Positions 43,611 to 52,451 of a DNA stretch of 64,000 nt are shown piece by piece; position 1 is the first letter of the stretch, and every line of letters begins with the position of its first letter. Location: contig OZ241353.1 of the NCBI GenBank assembly GCA_965200375.1, positions 868,001 to 932,000 on the forward strand. Reading direction: 5' to 3'. Source of the DNA: VXYL01 sp965200375 (GTDB taxonomy: Bacteria; Pseudomonadota; Gammaproteobacteria; Pseudomonadales; Azotimanducaceae). The notes beneath the pieces were generated by a model. It was not told where the DNA came from, made no database searches, and saw only the letters and a list, made by a program, of their open reading frames with translations. The position numbers and the translations under genes were made by a program.

Positions 43611-44908
43611 TTGCCCCAACGCCTCGCGGCCCACGCCATCGATCCCGCTCGCGTGTCGGCGAACGCCGTCGCGGTGGTGCGCGGATTGCGGCGCGCCGGC
43701 TTCGACGCCTTCCTCGTGGGCGGGTGCGTGCGGGATCTGCTGCTCGGCGCCACGCCGAAGGACTTCGACGTCGCCACCTCGGCCACCCCGGAGCAGGTGC
43801 GCGAGGTGTTTCCTCGGGTGCGCCTGGTGGGCCGGCGCTTCCGCATCGCCCACGTGCGGATGCGGCGCGAAGTCGTCGAGGTCTCCACGTTTCGCCGCGC
43901 CCTCGACGGCGCGGGCGACGCGGCCGGCGCGGCGGGCGCCAACGGCCGCCGGCGGCCCCTCGTCTCGAACACGGCATGCTGCTGCGCGACAACGCCTACG
44001 GCGCCATCGACGAGGACGCCTTTCGCCGAGACTTCACCGTCAACGCCCTGTACTACGACCCGGATGCGGAAGAGGTGCTGGACTACTGCGACGGCCTGGC
44101 GGACATCGAGGCGCGGCAGCTGCGCACGATCGGCGATCCGGTACGCCGTTTCCGAGAGGATCCGGTGCGCATGCTGCGCGCTCTGCGTCTGGCAGCCAAG
44201 CTGGAGCTGGCGCTGGCGCCGGAAACCGAGGCCGCGATAGCGCCCTCCCGGGAGTTGCTGGCCGCCATTCCCGCGGCGCGCCTGTTCGACGAGTTCATCA
44301 AGATGTTCCTGGCCGGCTACGGCGCAAGCACATTCGAGATGCTGGACAGCCACGGCCTGTCGGAGTTCCTGTTTCCGGCGACCGGGCACCGCCAGTCGCT
44401 GGCGCGGCTGGCATTGGCGAGCACCGATCAGCGCATCGCCGAAGACAAGCCGGTGACGCCGGGCTTCCTGCTGGCGGCGTTCCTGTGGGGCGCCTATTCC
44501 GACCGCCTGCCGGGGACATGCGGCGGCAAGCCGCGCGGGGAGGATCACGACGGGGCCGCCGCTGCCGCCTTGGCGGCGCAGCGCGACACCATCGCCATGC
44601 CGCGTCGGCACAGCTACTTCGTGCGCGACGTGTGGCGGTTGCAGCCTCTCTTGGAGGACCGTCGCGCGGACACCGTGGCGGCCGCCTTGGGCGACCGCCG
44701 GTTTCGTGCCGCCTACGACTTTCTGATGCTGCGCGTGGCTGCGGCGGAGGTATCCGAAGAGCTCGGCGCTTGGTGGACGGAGGCGCAGACGGCGCCGCTC
44801 GAAGACGTGCTCCGGAATCTGCCGGCGGCGCGTCCGCGTCGCCGGCGCCGCAGAGGTCGGCGCCGTGGGACGCAGGCGGCGATGGCGGCCTCGGCTGGCA
44901 GCGCCTAG
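43611..44908 (+). CDS. pcnB: Poly(A) polymerase I, with an internal frameshift
   Basis: The frame from TTG 43611 gives FDAFLVGGCVRDLLLGATPK and KDFDVATSATPEQVREVFPR, the nucleotidyltransferase core with catalytic Asp residues, up to about GANGRR. Between about 43945 and 43970 the homology passes to another frame: LEHGMLLRDNAYGAIDEDAF, RRDFTVNALYYDPDAEEVLD, FREDPVRMLRALRLAAKLEL and the C-terminal PRRHSYFVRDVWRLQ and FRAAYDFLMLRV, then a basic Arg-rich tail. One added base would restore a single protein of about 430 residues. PcnB polyadenylates RNA for decay. It leads the pcnB-panB-panC-pgi operon; folK, usual in E. coli, is missing. A C-run at 43956-43959 makes an assembly error plausible. 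Confidence 0.85.
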
Positions 44909-44930
44909 GTTGTCGCCTGCAGGCCCGCGC

Positions 44931-45755
44931 ATGAGCGCCCAGTCCCGCCGATCGCCGGTTTCGCTTGACACGCTGCGGCGCAAGAAGGCCCGCGGCGAAC
45001 GCTTCGCGGCGTTGACGGCCTACGACGCGCTCTTCGCCGAGCTGATCTCCAGCGCCGGCGTGGACGTGCTGCTGGTGGGCGATTCCCTCGGCATGGTGCT
45101 GCAGGGCCACGACAGCACCCTGCCGGTAACGCTGGACGACATGGTCTACCACATGAACTGCGTGCGCCGAGGCAACAACGGCGCGCTGGTCATGGCGGAC
45201 CTGCCGTTCATGAGCTACGCCTCGGAGGCGCAGTCCCTGGAGAGCGCCGCGGCGCTGATGCGGGCCGGTGCCCATGTGGTGAAGCTGGAGGGCGGCGCCT
45301 GGCTGGCCGAATCCACGCGGCTGCTGACCGAACGCGGCATCCCGGTGTGCGCCCACATGGGCTTGACGCCCCAGGCCATCAACCGCATCGGCGGCTATCG
45401 CGTGCAGGGGCGGGATCCCAGCCAGGCGCAGACGATGATCGACGAAGCGCTGATTCTCCAGGACTCGGGGGCCTCTATCGTGCTGCTCGAGTGCGTGCCG
45501 GTGGCGCTTGGCCGCCAGATCGCCGAACGCTTGGAGGCGCCGGTGATCGGCATCGGCGCCGGGCCGCACACCGATGGCCAGATCATGGTGATGCACGACA
45601 TGCTGGGCTTGACGCCCAGCTCCATTCGGGTGCCCAAGTTCGTCAAGAACTTCCTGCCGGACAGCGCCGACGGCGATCTGCCGGGCGCCTTCCGGGCCTA
45701 TGCCGAAGCCGTGCACACCGGGCGTTTTCCCGGCCCCGAGCATACGTTCGCCTAG
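44931..45755 (+). CDS. panB: 3-methyl-2-oxobutanoate hydroxymethyltransferase
   Basis: 274 residues. PanB motifs ERFAALTAYDALFAELISSA, VLLVGDSLGMVLQGHDSTLP, VRRGNNGALVMADLPFMSY, VVKLEGGAWLAE and PVCAHMGLTPQAINRIGGYR are all present, with the metal-binding Asp residues and catalytic Glu (LLECVPVALG). It makes ketopantoate in the pantothenate pathway. ATG 44931 is 22 bp after the pcnB stop. The next gene is panC. Confidence 0.96.
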   Translation: MSAQSRRSPVSLDTLRRKKARGERFAALTAYDALFAELISSAGVDVLLVGDSLGMVLQGHDSTLPVTLDDMVYHMNCVRRGNNGALVMADLPFMSYASEAQSLESAAALMRAGAHVVKLEGGAWLAESTRLLTERGIPVCAHMGLTPQAINRIGGYRVQGRDPSQAQTMIDEALILQDSGASIVLLECVPVALGRQIAERLEAPVIGIGAGPHTDGQIMVMHDMLGLTPSSIRVPKFVKNFLPDSADGDLPGAFRAYAEAVHTGRFPGPEHTFA

Positions 45756-45812
45756 GCTGGAAAGCGCGAGCGTCCGGGCGGATGGCCGCCGCCCGCGGTC
45801 GAGGGAGGGCTG

Positions 45813-46667
45813 GTGCAAACGCAGCTGGAGCCGGTGGCGACCATCGCCGAGTTGCGGGAACGGCTGCGCGGCGCGGCAGGCGTCGGCCTGGTGCCCACGA
45901 TGGGCAACCTGCACGACGGACATTTGGCGCTGGTGCGGGCCTGCCGCGCCCAGTGCCGCACCGTGGTGGTCTCGGCGTTCGTCAATCCCACGCAGTTCGG
46001 GCCGAACGAGGACTTGGGCAGCTATCCGCGAACCTTGGCGGCGGATCTGGCGCTGCTCGAAGCGGAACGAGTGGATGCAGTGTTCGCGCCGGCGGTGGAA
46101 GAAATGTACCCGCTGGGAGAGACGGCGCCGGCGGTGGTCTCGGTGCCGGCGCTGGCGAACACCCTCTGCGGTGCCGATCGGCCCGGCCACTTCGACGGCG
46201 TCGCCACCGTGGTTGCCAAGCTGTTCAACATCGTCGCGCCCGAACGCGCGTTCTTCGGCGAAAAGGACTGGCAGCAGCTGGCCGTGGTTCGCAGCATGGC
46301 CCGCTCCCTGGACATGGCCGTGGAGGTGTTCGGCATCCCCACGGTGCGCGCCGCCGACGGCCTGGCGCTGTCCAGCCGCAACGGCTATCTCACGGCCGCG
46401 CAGCGGCGGCAGGCAGCCGCCATCAACCGAAGCATCGCGGCCATTGCCTCGGCGATAGAACGCGGCGAGGGCGACTATGCGGCGTTGGAGCGCCGCGGCA
46501 GCCGCGAGTTGGCCGATGCCGGATTCACGGTGGATTACGTGGCGGTCCGCGACGCCGAACGCCTGACTGCGCCGGACGCCAGCACCCGGCGGTTGCGGGT
46601 GCTGGCCGCGGCGCGCCTCGGCAGCACCCGGCTGATCGACAATGTCGGCGTCGGCGCGGACCTCTAG
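45813..46667 (+). CDS. panC: Pantothenate synthetase
   Basis: 284 residues with a GTG start. The ATP-binding HIGH-type motif is in VGLVPTMGNLHDGHLALVRA, then VSAFVNPTQFGPNEDLGSYP, FDGVATVVAKLFNIVAPERA, FFGEKDWQQLAVVRSMARSL and the KMSKS-equivalent ALSSRNGYLT. It joins pantoate and beta-alanine. It lies 57 bp after panB and its end overlaps the pgi start by 26 bp. Confidence 0.96.
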   Translation: MQTQLEPVATIAELRERLRGAAGVGLVPTMGNLHDGHLALVRACRAQCRTVVVSAFVNPTQFGPNEDLGSYPRTLAADLALLEAERVDAVFAPAVEEMYPLGETAPAVVSVPALANTLCGADRPGHFDGVATVVAKLFNIVAPERAFFGEKDWQQLAVVRSMARSLDMAVEVFGIPTVRAADGLALSSRNGYLTAAQRRQAAAINRSIAAIASAIERGEGDYAALERRGSRELADAGFTVDYVAVRDAERLTAPDASTRRLRVLAAARLGSTRLIDNVGVGADL

Positions 46668-48261
46668 CAGGCCCCCTGAGCAGTTGCCCGCGTGGCGGCG
46701 GCTCGCCGCGCTGGCGGCGCGGCAGGCGGACGCGGACCTTCCGCTGCTGGACGCGGACCGTCTGGCGCGGTTCGGCATGCGCCTCGGCCCGCTGCTGGTG
46801 ACGTTCGCCCGGCAGCGGGTAGACGAAGAGACGCTAGAGACCCTGCTGGCCCTCGCGACCGAGAGCGGCTTGCCCGGGGCGATCAGAGCCCTCTGCGCCG
46901 GAGAGCCGGTCAACGTCACCGAGAAGCGCAGCGCCTTGCACATGGCCTTGCGGACAGCGGACGGCGAGACCAGCGAGAGTGCCGCAGAGGACGGCACCGC
47001 GGCGGAGCGGGCCGCGGCCGAGGCGCGGCGGGTGCGCAAGCGCCTCTTGGACTTCGCCGAAGACGTGCGCAACGGGCGCTGCGCCGGAGAAGCCGGGCGG
47101 CCCATCGAGGCCGTCCTCCACATCGGCATCGGCGGTTCCCATCTCGGCCAGGCTCTGGCGGTCGAGGCACTCGGCAGCGGCGGGCCGAGGGTGCGATTCC
47201 TGGCCAACATCGACGGCGCCGTGCTGCCGGCCGCGCTGGCCGGTCTGGATCCGGCAACCACGCTGGCCATCGTGGCCTCCAAGAGCTTCGCCACCGAAGA
47301 GACCCTGGCCAACGCGGCCGCGGTCCGCAGCTGGTTCGTCGAACGCACCCGCGATCCGGACGTCGTCGCCCGGCAATTCGTCGCCGTCACGGCCAACGCC
47401 GACGCCGCTGGCGCCTTCGGCATCGCGCCGGCGCGGTGCTGGCCGCTTTGGGACTGGGTGGGGGGCCGCTTCTCCATCTGGTCTTCGGCGGGGCTGCCGG
47501 TCGCCATCGCCCTGGGGCGCGAGCGCTTCCTGGCGCTGCTCTCGGGAGCGCGGGAAGTGGATGCCCACTTCCAGGATGCAGCGCTGGAAGACAATCTGCC
47601 GGCCATGTTGGCACTGCTCCAGGTGTGGAACGGCAACTTTCTCGGCGCCGCCACCCACGCGGTGCTGCCCTACGATCATCGCCTGCGGCGGCTGCCGGAC
47701 TACCTGCAACAGCTGGAGATGGAGAGCAACGGCAAGTCCACCCGGCTGGACGGCCAGCCGAGCCGCGTGGACACCGCGCCGATCGTCTGGGGCGGCGAAG
47801 AGACCAATGGCCAGCACGCCTACCACCAGCTGCTGCACCAGGGCACGCGCCCGGTTGGCGTGGACTTCATCGCCTGCGCCGCTGGCCACGGCCCTGCCGC
47901 GCGCCAGAACGCCCTGCTCGCCAACTGCTTCGCCCAAAGCGAGGCCCTTTGGCACGGCCGAGACAGCGCGGACCCGCACCGCCGGGTTCCGGGCGGGCGC
48001 CCGAGCACGACCATCCTGCTGGACGAACTCTCGCCCCGCGCCCTCGGCGCGCTGCTCGCCCTGTACGAGCACAAGGTGTTCTGCGCCGGCGCGATCTGGC
48101 AGGTGAACTCCTTCGACCAATGGGGGGTGGAGGTCGGCAAGCAGTTGGCGGCGCCAATTCGCGGCGCGTTGGACGGCACTGGCGAAGCGCCCGCGGATCC
48201 CTTGACGAACAGCCTGGTCGCCGAGGTCGCCGAAGCGAGGCGGTGCGCGGTTGGTCTATGA
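46642..48261 (+). CDS. pgi: Glucose-6-phosphate isomerase
   Basis: 539 residues. Signature blocks: VLHIGIGGSHLGQALAVEAL, VASKSFATEETLANAAAVRS, CWPLWDWVGGRFSIWSSAGL, LEMESNGKSTRLDGQPSRVD, IVWGGEETNGQHAYHQLLHQ (catalytic Glu and His) and VNSFDQWGVEVGKQLA (catalytic Lys). It interconverts glucose-6-phosphate and fructose-6-phosphate. It overlaps panC and, at its stop, the start of the sulfotransferase gene, so it is coupled to both. Confidence 0.97.
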   Translation: MSASARTSSRPPEQLPAWRRLAALAARQADADLPLLDADRLARFGMRLGPLLVTFARQRVDEETLETLLALATESGLPGAIRALCAGEPVNVTEKRSALHMALRTADGETSESAAEDGTAAERAAAEARRVRKRLLDFAEDVRNGRCAGEAGRPIEAVLHIGIGGSHLGQALAVEALGSGGPRVRFLANIDGAVLPAALAGLDPATTLAIVASKSFATEETLANAAAVRSWFVERTRDPDVVARQFVAVTANADAAGAFGIAPARCWPLWDWVGGRFSIWSSAGLPVAIALGRERFLALLSGAREVDAHFQDAALEDNLPAMLALLQVWNGNFLGAATHAVLPYDHRLRRLPDYLQQLEMESNGKSTRLDGQPSRVDTAPIVWGGEETNGQHAYHQLLHQGTRPVGVDFIACAAGHGPAARQNALLANCFAQSEALWHGRDSADPHRRVPGGRPSTTILLDELSPRALGALLALYEHKVFCAGAIWQVNSFDQWGVEVGKQLAAPIRGALDGTGEAPADPLTNSLVAEVAEARRCAVGL

Positions 48262-49235
48262 TCCCGCCGATGGCGTGTTACAGCGACCTAGAGCGGCCCG
48301 CCGGAGGGCCGCAACAGACCGGCACCCCCCTGGGCGGCGCAAGTCAAACGTGGTGGTTCTCCGGGGCGCCGGAAGTCGCTGCCACCGTGGACACGCACTT
48401 GTTCGGCATCGGCGCCAACAACAGCGGCACGACCTTCATCAAGGAGGTGCTCGCCACCTCCCGCCGCACCTGGAACCTGCCTCGGGAGGGCCAGTTCGCC
48501 GCCGGCTTCGCCGGCCCCACCACCGTCCAGCACGGTCGCCTGCTGTGGAGCTGCGGCCCCTGGGGCAGCGCATTGAGAGACGAAGCGGCCTACGACTGGC
48601 CGCGAATCCGCAAGGCGTGGCGGGCCCAATCGTTCGCCCGCAGCCCAACCGCCAGCGTGTTCTACACCAAGGCGCCGCCGTTTCTGTTCCTGGTGGAAGC
48701 GCTGCGCACCCGCTTCGAGAACGCGAAGTTCCTGTTCACCGTGCGCAACCCCTACGCCGTCTGTGTCGGCATCTACGGCTACCGCCTCGATCAGCCGCCG
48801 GTTCCCGGCGTCTCGTACTTCACCGCGGTCGCGGAGCACGTCGTCAACTGCATGGCGCAGCAACGACGAAACATCGAGCGCTACGTCTGCGCGCCTCGTC
48901 CCGTGGGCGTGTTCTTCACCTACGAGACCATGTGCGCCGAACCGGAGCGCGTGGCGGCGTCGATCCGGAACCTGGTGCCGGCGCTGGACGATCTGCGGTT
49001 CCGCCAGCGGTTGTCCGTGAAGGGCGTCTACCACGAGCCGCTGGTCGACATGAACCCCAGGGCGCTGGCGCGTCTTACGGCTCCGCAGCTGGCCGCCATC
49101 AATCGCGTGTTCGCACGCCACCGCCGCCTGCTCGGCTACTTCGGCTACGACCTGCTGCAGCGGCCTCCACGGCGTGATCCAGCAACGGCCGACCTGCCCG
49201 TCTCGGCAGCGGCGAACGGGAGCAGCGGAGCATGA
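48258..49235 (+). CDS. Sulfotransferase-like P-loop protein
   Basis: 325 residues from ATG 48258, which overlaps the pgi stop. The PAPS-binding-type loop is in HLFGIGANNSGTTFIKEVLA, with a later segment FENAKFLFTVRNPYAVCVGI where Arg and Ser/Asn-like residues contact the 3'-phosphate in sulfotransferases. The fold is therefore likely right, but the match is to a divergent branch. Acceptor unknown. The stop overlaps the start of the following 2OG-Fe(II) oxygenase gene, so both may modify the same product. Confidence 0.7.
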   Translation: MIPPMACYSDLERPAGGPQQTGTPLGGASQTWWFSGAPEVAATVDTHLFGIGANNSGTTFIKEVLATSRRTWNLPREGQFAAGFAGPTTVQHGRLLWSCGPWGSALRDEAAYDWPRIRKAWRAQSFARSPTASVFYTKAPPFLFLVEALRTRFENAKFLFTVRNPYAVCVGIYGYRLDQPPVPGVSYFTAVAEHVVNCMAQQRRNIERYVCAPRPVGVFFTYETMCAEPERVAASIRNLVPALDDLRFRQRLSVKGVYHEPLVDMNPRALARLTAPQLAAINRVFARHRRLLGYFGYDLLQRPPRRDPATADLPVSAAANGSSGA

Positions 49236-49897
49236 TCCGGCTGACGACCGCCGGACCCGAGGTCACGGACCGACCCGGTTGGGAGGCAGGCAAGCAGGCG
49301 TTCGCGGACCGTCACTTCGTGGTGCTCAAGGGGTTTCTGGCGGGCGCACTGCTCGAACGCGCCTGGCGGCTGGTGGACGTCTCGCAGTTCCGGGTCCGGG
49401 AGGACAAACTCCCTTCCGGCGAAGTCTGGTGCGTGGAGCTCACGGCCTGGCGCTATGGGCCGGTGCGCGCCATGTTCCGAATGTTGCTGAACAACCAGCG
49501 CCTGTTCGCGATCGTCGACGAGCTGGCGGCGGAGCCCGTCGGCACCTTCGAGGGCCGGCTGTTCAAGTCGCTGCCCAACAGCAACCACTACGACGATTGG
49601 CATGAAGACTTCGGCGCCGGGCGGCAGCTTGGCCTCAGCATCAACCTCGCGCGCGTTCCCTACGTGGGTGGCGAGCTGGAGGTCCGCGACAACCGCCGCA
49701 AGACCAAGCACCGCATCGCGAGCGCACCCGGCGATGCCATCCTGTTCCGCATCGCCCGTGGCGTCGAGCACCATGTGCTGCCGGTTCGCGGCACGGTGGA
49801 GAAATGCACCTTCGCGGGTTGGTTCTCAGCCGGCAGGGACTACCGCGAGACGTTCCACCAGGAGCACGCCCTTCCCCGCCAAAGCCAGTCCGCGTGA
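49232..49897 (+). CDS. 2-oxoglutarate-Fe(II) oxygenase-like protein
   Basis: 221 residues. The iron-binding HxD pair is in YDDWHEDFGAGRQLGLSINL and the distal His in RIARGVEHHVLPVRGTVEK, with an Arg/Lys (VEKCTFAGWF) placed for 2-oxoglutarate binding. GGELEVRDNRRK and APGDAILFRI are typical of the prolyl-4-hydroxylase-like group. It overlaps the sulfotransferase gene by 4 bp and closes the pcnB-pgi operon. Substrate unknown; a hydroxylation followed by sulfation is an attractive but untested idea. Confidence 0.8.
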   Translation: MIRLTTAGPEVTDRPGWEAGKQAFADRHFVVLKGFLAGALLERAWRLVDVSQFRVREDKLPSGEVWCVELTAWRYGPVRAMFRMLLNNQRLFAIVDELAAEPVGTFEGRLFKSLPNSNHYDDWHEDFGAGRQLGLSINLARVPYVGGELEVRDNRRKTKHRIASAPGDAILFRIARGVEHHVLPVRGTVEKCTFAGWFSAGRDYRETFHQEHALPRQSQSA

Positions 49898-49928
49898 ACG
49901 CGCGCTGCCAACCGGAGCGCAGTGTCGC

Positions 49929-49961
49929 GGGGGCGGCCCGCTTCAGGCTGCGCCCGCCCCC
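49929..49961 (+). terminator. GC-rich hairpin at the end of the pgi operon
   Basis: GGGGGCGG (49929-49936) pairs perfectly with CCGCCCCC (49954-49961). It begins 32 bases after the oxygenase stop and overlaps the last codons of the convergent PhyH gene. There is no T-run. Confidence 0.35.
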
Positions 49962-51040
49962 TCGGCAGCGGCGACGACGTCCGCCATGCCCTCCCACTCG
50001 TCCCACTGATTGCACAGCGCGTCCTTGGACCGTTCCCAAGGATCGTTGCCGGGTTCGTACTCCAGCCACTCGCCGCGCTGGCCTCGGTCCGGATGGTCCG
50101 AGATGCCGTTCACCAGCTTGTCCGGCTGGCGCTTCTTGTTGCGGATGCGGAAGATCACGTTCTTGCGCGGTTCCGTGCCCCGCTCGTTGCGGGTGCCGGA
50201 GTGCGGCATGTGGAACACCGTGATGCAGGCGTCGCCGGGCTCCATGAGGATCTGCGTCGGGCGCGGCCAGCGGACGCCGTCCGGCGTACATTCCGAGGCG
50301 TCGTCCAGGAACCGATCGCGCACCGCCTGCGGCAGGTAGACGAGGCCGCAGCGGTTGGGCGCGTCGTGGTTCAGGCGCGGCCAGCCAGGGCCCTCCGGCC
50401 CGATGCACCCGTTCTGCGCCCGCTGCCAGCGGAAGAACCGTTCGGTGACGTGGTGGGCGCCCTTCAGCAGCGCCGTCTGGCCGCAGCCCTCGCGGGTCTG
50501 ATCGTTCAGGCACACGAACACGAAGGCGGTGAAGCTGCCCATGCCGAGGGTCATCTCCGGGTCCTCGAACAGGGGCACGCTGTTGTGGCCCATCACGTCG
50601 GCGCTGCGTCCGAGATCGCCCTTCGGGCCGGAGGCGATGTAGCGGCGGTATATGTCGTCTTCGCTGCCTTCCTGCACCTCCTGCGGCACACCGATGGTAC
50701 ACAGCCCGTCCATGTGCGATTCCGCCGCGAAGTAGGGCTGGTCCTTCTCCCGGTAGCCGAGATTGTTGAAGCGGTCGCTGGGCTTGCGCACCGGCATGAA
50801 GCCCACTTGGCAGGCGATGGGCGGATCGAATTGCCCCATCGCCTCGTGCAGGATCGGCGTGATGGACGAGGCGTTCACCAGGTCCGTCATCGGCGTCTTG
50901 CGGCCCGAGTAGTCTCCTTTCTCGGTGTTCGCGTGGCAATCGAGGGCCGCGTCCACGAGGGCCTGCGGGACCGCTTTCTTCAGCACGATGTAGCCGTCGC
51001 GGTAGAGCGTCTGTTTCTGTTCCAGTGTCAACGTGGTCAT
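49943..51040 (-). CDS. Phytanoyl-CoA dioxygenase family protein, copy 1
   Basis: 365 residues. The iron ligands are HxD in FAAESHMDGLCTIGVPQEVQ and the distal His in CITVFHMPHSGTRNERGTEP, followed by Arg residues for 2-oxoglutarate. It starts YRDGYIVLKKAVPQALVDAA, typical of PhyH oxygenases. It is strongly similar throughout to the gene at 54358-55473 (same blocks PMTDLVNASSITPILHEAMG, WPRPTQILMEPGDA, NGISDHPDRGQ), so the two are paralogues in opposite orientation. Substrate unknown. Confidence 0.9.
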   Translation of the reverse strand: MTTLTLEQKQTLYRDGYIVLKKAVPQALVDAALDCHANTEKGDYSGRKTPMTDLVNASSITPILHEAMGQFDPPIACQVGFMPVRKPSDRFNNLGYREKDQPYFAAESHMDGLCTIGVPQEVQEGSEDDIYRRYIASGPKGDLGRSADVMGHNSVPLFEDPEMTLGMGSFTAFVFVCLNDQTREGCGQTALLKGAHHVTERFFRWQRAQNGCIGPEGPGWPRLNHDAPNRCGLVYLPQAVRDRFLDDASECTPDGVRWPRPTQILMEPGDACITVFHMPHSGTRNERGTEPRKNVIFRIRNKKRQPDKLVNGISDHPDRGQRGEWLEYEPGNDPWERSKDALCNQWDEWEGMADVVAAAEGAGAA

Positions 51041-51074
51041 CTCATGGTTCTCCGTAGCATGCCCGTGGACGACG

Positions 51075-51141
51075 CCTCAAGCGTGCCTTGAGGTACGCCT
51101 CAAGCGTGCCTTGAGGTACGCCTCAAGCCCGTGCCTTGAGG
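51075..51141. repeat. Three tandem 23-bp hairpin units
   Basis: CCTCAAGCGTGCCTTGAGG at 51075-51093 and 51098-51116, and a 21-base variant CCTCAAGCCCGTGCCTTGAGG at 51121-51141, separated by TACG. Each unit is a 7-bp stem (CCTCAAG/CTTGAGG). The third unit overlaps the end of the ankyrin gene; the others lie in the gap before the PhyH gene. Confidence 0.85.
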
Positions 51142-52280
51142 TACTTGGCTTCCTTGCGGGCGATGGCGAAGGCGGTCTTTCCCGCCTTGTTGGGAATCGC
51201 CGGGTCCGCACCGGCGGCCAGCAGCGCCTCGACCGCGGCGACTCGGCCTTCGTACGCGGCCCGGTGCAGCGGCGTGCGGCCTTTGGCGTCCTGGACATTC
51301 AAGTCGGCGCCGTACTTGGCGAGCAAGCGAATCGCCTCTTGCTGGCGAGGGTTGTCGGGACCTGCGCCGTGATGGGACAACGCGCCTTCGGCAGCCAGGT
51401 GCAGGGCGGTGCGTCGCGCCTTGTTGCGGGCGTCGGCTTCGGCGCCGCTCTCCAGCAGCAGCGCGAGGCATCGAAGCGCCCCGGCCCGGGCGGCCCAATG
51501 CAACGGCGTCATGCCGTAGCCGTCGGCGGCGAGCGCGGTCTCCGGCGCCGCGTCGATCAGCGTGCGCAGCCGCTCGTCGTCGTCGAGACCGGCGGCGGCG
51601 CTGGCGTCGTAGTGGGCACCGTCTTCCAGGAGCAGCCGCGCCACTTCCAGCTTGCCGGCGATGCGCTTCGGATCGCTCCAGGGCCCGGGCGCGACGGCTT
51701 CGTGCAGGGACGTCGTGCCGCGTTCGCCGTTGCCCTTGATGGCCAGCTCGTGATGCGCGCCCGCGCCGTGGGCAATCAGCACCCGGGCCAGTTCGGGGTA
51801 GCCGCCCCATGCGGCCCAGTACAGCAGCGAAAGGTTGTCTGGCCAGCCAACATGCGGCTTCTTCACCGCCACTGCGGCGGCGTCCGCGGCGCCGGCCTCG
51901 AAAGCGGCCCGCAGGGTGTCCGCCGCGCCGCCGTGGGCGGCTTCGTGCAGCACGTTGTAGGCCGCGTTGTCGATGTCCAACGTTGCGCCTCGGGCCAGCA
52001 GGCAGGACACCGCGCCGCCGCAGCCGCGCTTGGTGATGGCCACCTTCAACAGCGGTGCGCCGATGCGCGCCATTGCGCCGGGATGCGCGTCCAGTGCCGC
52101 CGCCAGGTCGGCGGCTACGGTGGCCGCAGCGGCATCGTTCGCGGCACCGTGGAACGAAGCCGGCGCTGGCGACAGCGCCAGGGCCACCACGTCCTGCTCG
52201 GCCGGGGTGAGCGCCGGCAGCGCGTCGTTCCTGAGGAACCAGTTGCCGCTGAAGAGCCTCAGGGCGGTACTGCGGTCCAT
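51123..52280 (-). CDS. Ankyrin-repeat protein
   Basis: 385 residues from ATG 52278-52280. The C-terminal part has clear ankyrin repeats: GMTPLHWAARAGALRCLALL, RTALHLAAEGAL, GRTPLHRAAYEGRVAAVEAL and NKAGKTAFAIARKEAKYL. Weaker repeats are earlier (NLSLLYWAAWGGYPELARVL). No signal peptide is seen, so it is probably cytoplasmic unless secreted by a leaderless route. It is divergent from the glutathione peroxidase gene with a 30-bp tandem repeat between them. Protein-protein interaction is the general role; the partner is unknown. Confidence 0.88.
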   Translation of the reverse strand: MDRSTALRLFSGNWFLRNDALPALTPAEQDVVALALSPAPASFHGAANDAAAATVAADLAAALDAHPGAMARIGAPLLKVAITKRGCGGAVSCLLARGATLDIDNAAYNVLHEAAHGGAADTLRAAFEAGAADAAAVAVKKPHVGWPDNLSLLYWAAWGGYPELARVLIAHGAGAHHELAIKGNGERGTTSLHEAVAPGPWSDPKRIAGKLEVARLLLEDGAHYDASAAAGLDDDERLRTLIDAAPETALAADGYGMTPLHWAARAGALRCLALLLESGAEADARNKARRTALHLAAEGALSHHGAGPDNPRQQEAIRLLAKYGADLNVQDAKGRTPLHRAAYEGRVAAVEALLAAGADPAIPNKAGKTAFAIARKEAKYLKARA

Positions 52281-52307
52281 GTTCCTTGCATCCCAAGCGG
52301 CGGCCGG

Positions 52308-52393
52308 AAACGGCGCCGCAGCGCCTTGCCTTCCACAAAACGGCGCCGCAGCGCCTTGCCTTCCACAAAACGGCGCCGCAGCGCCTTGCCTTC
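52308..52393. repeat. 30-bp tandem repeat, nearly three copies
   Basis: Units of the form CGGCGCCGCAGCGCCTTGCC-TTCCACAAAA occur at 52308-52337, 52338-52367 and 52368-52393 (last one incomplete, changing after CCTT). They fill most of the gap between the divergent ankyrin and glutathione peroxidase genes and each contains the palindrome GGCGCC. Confidence 0.9.
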
Positions 52394-52451
52394 TCCGGCT
52401 GATTGGCAGACTATCGACCAACCCAAGCAGCATAGCAGCAGGAGGTTGAGG

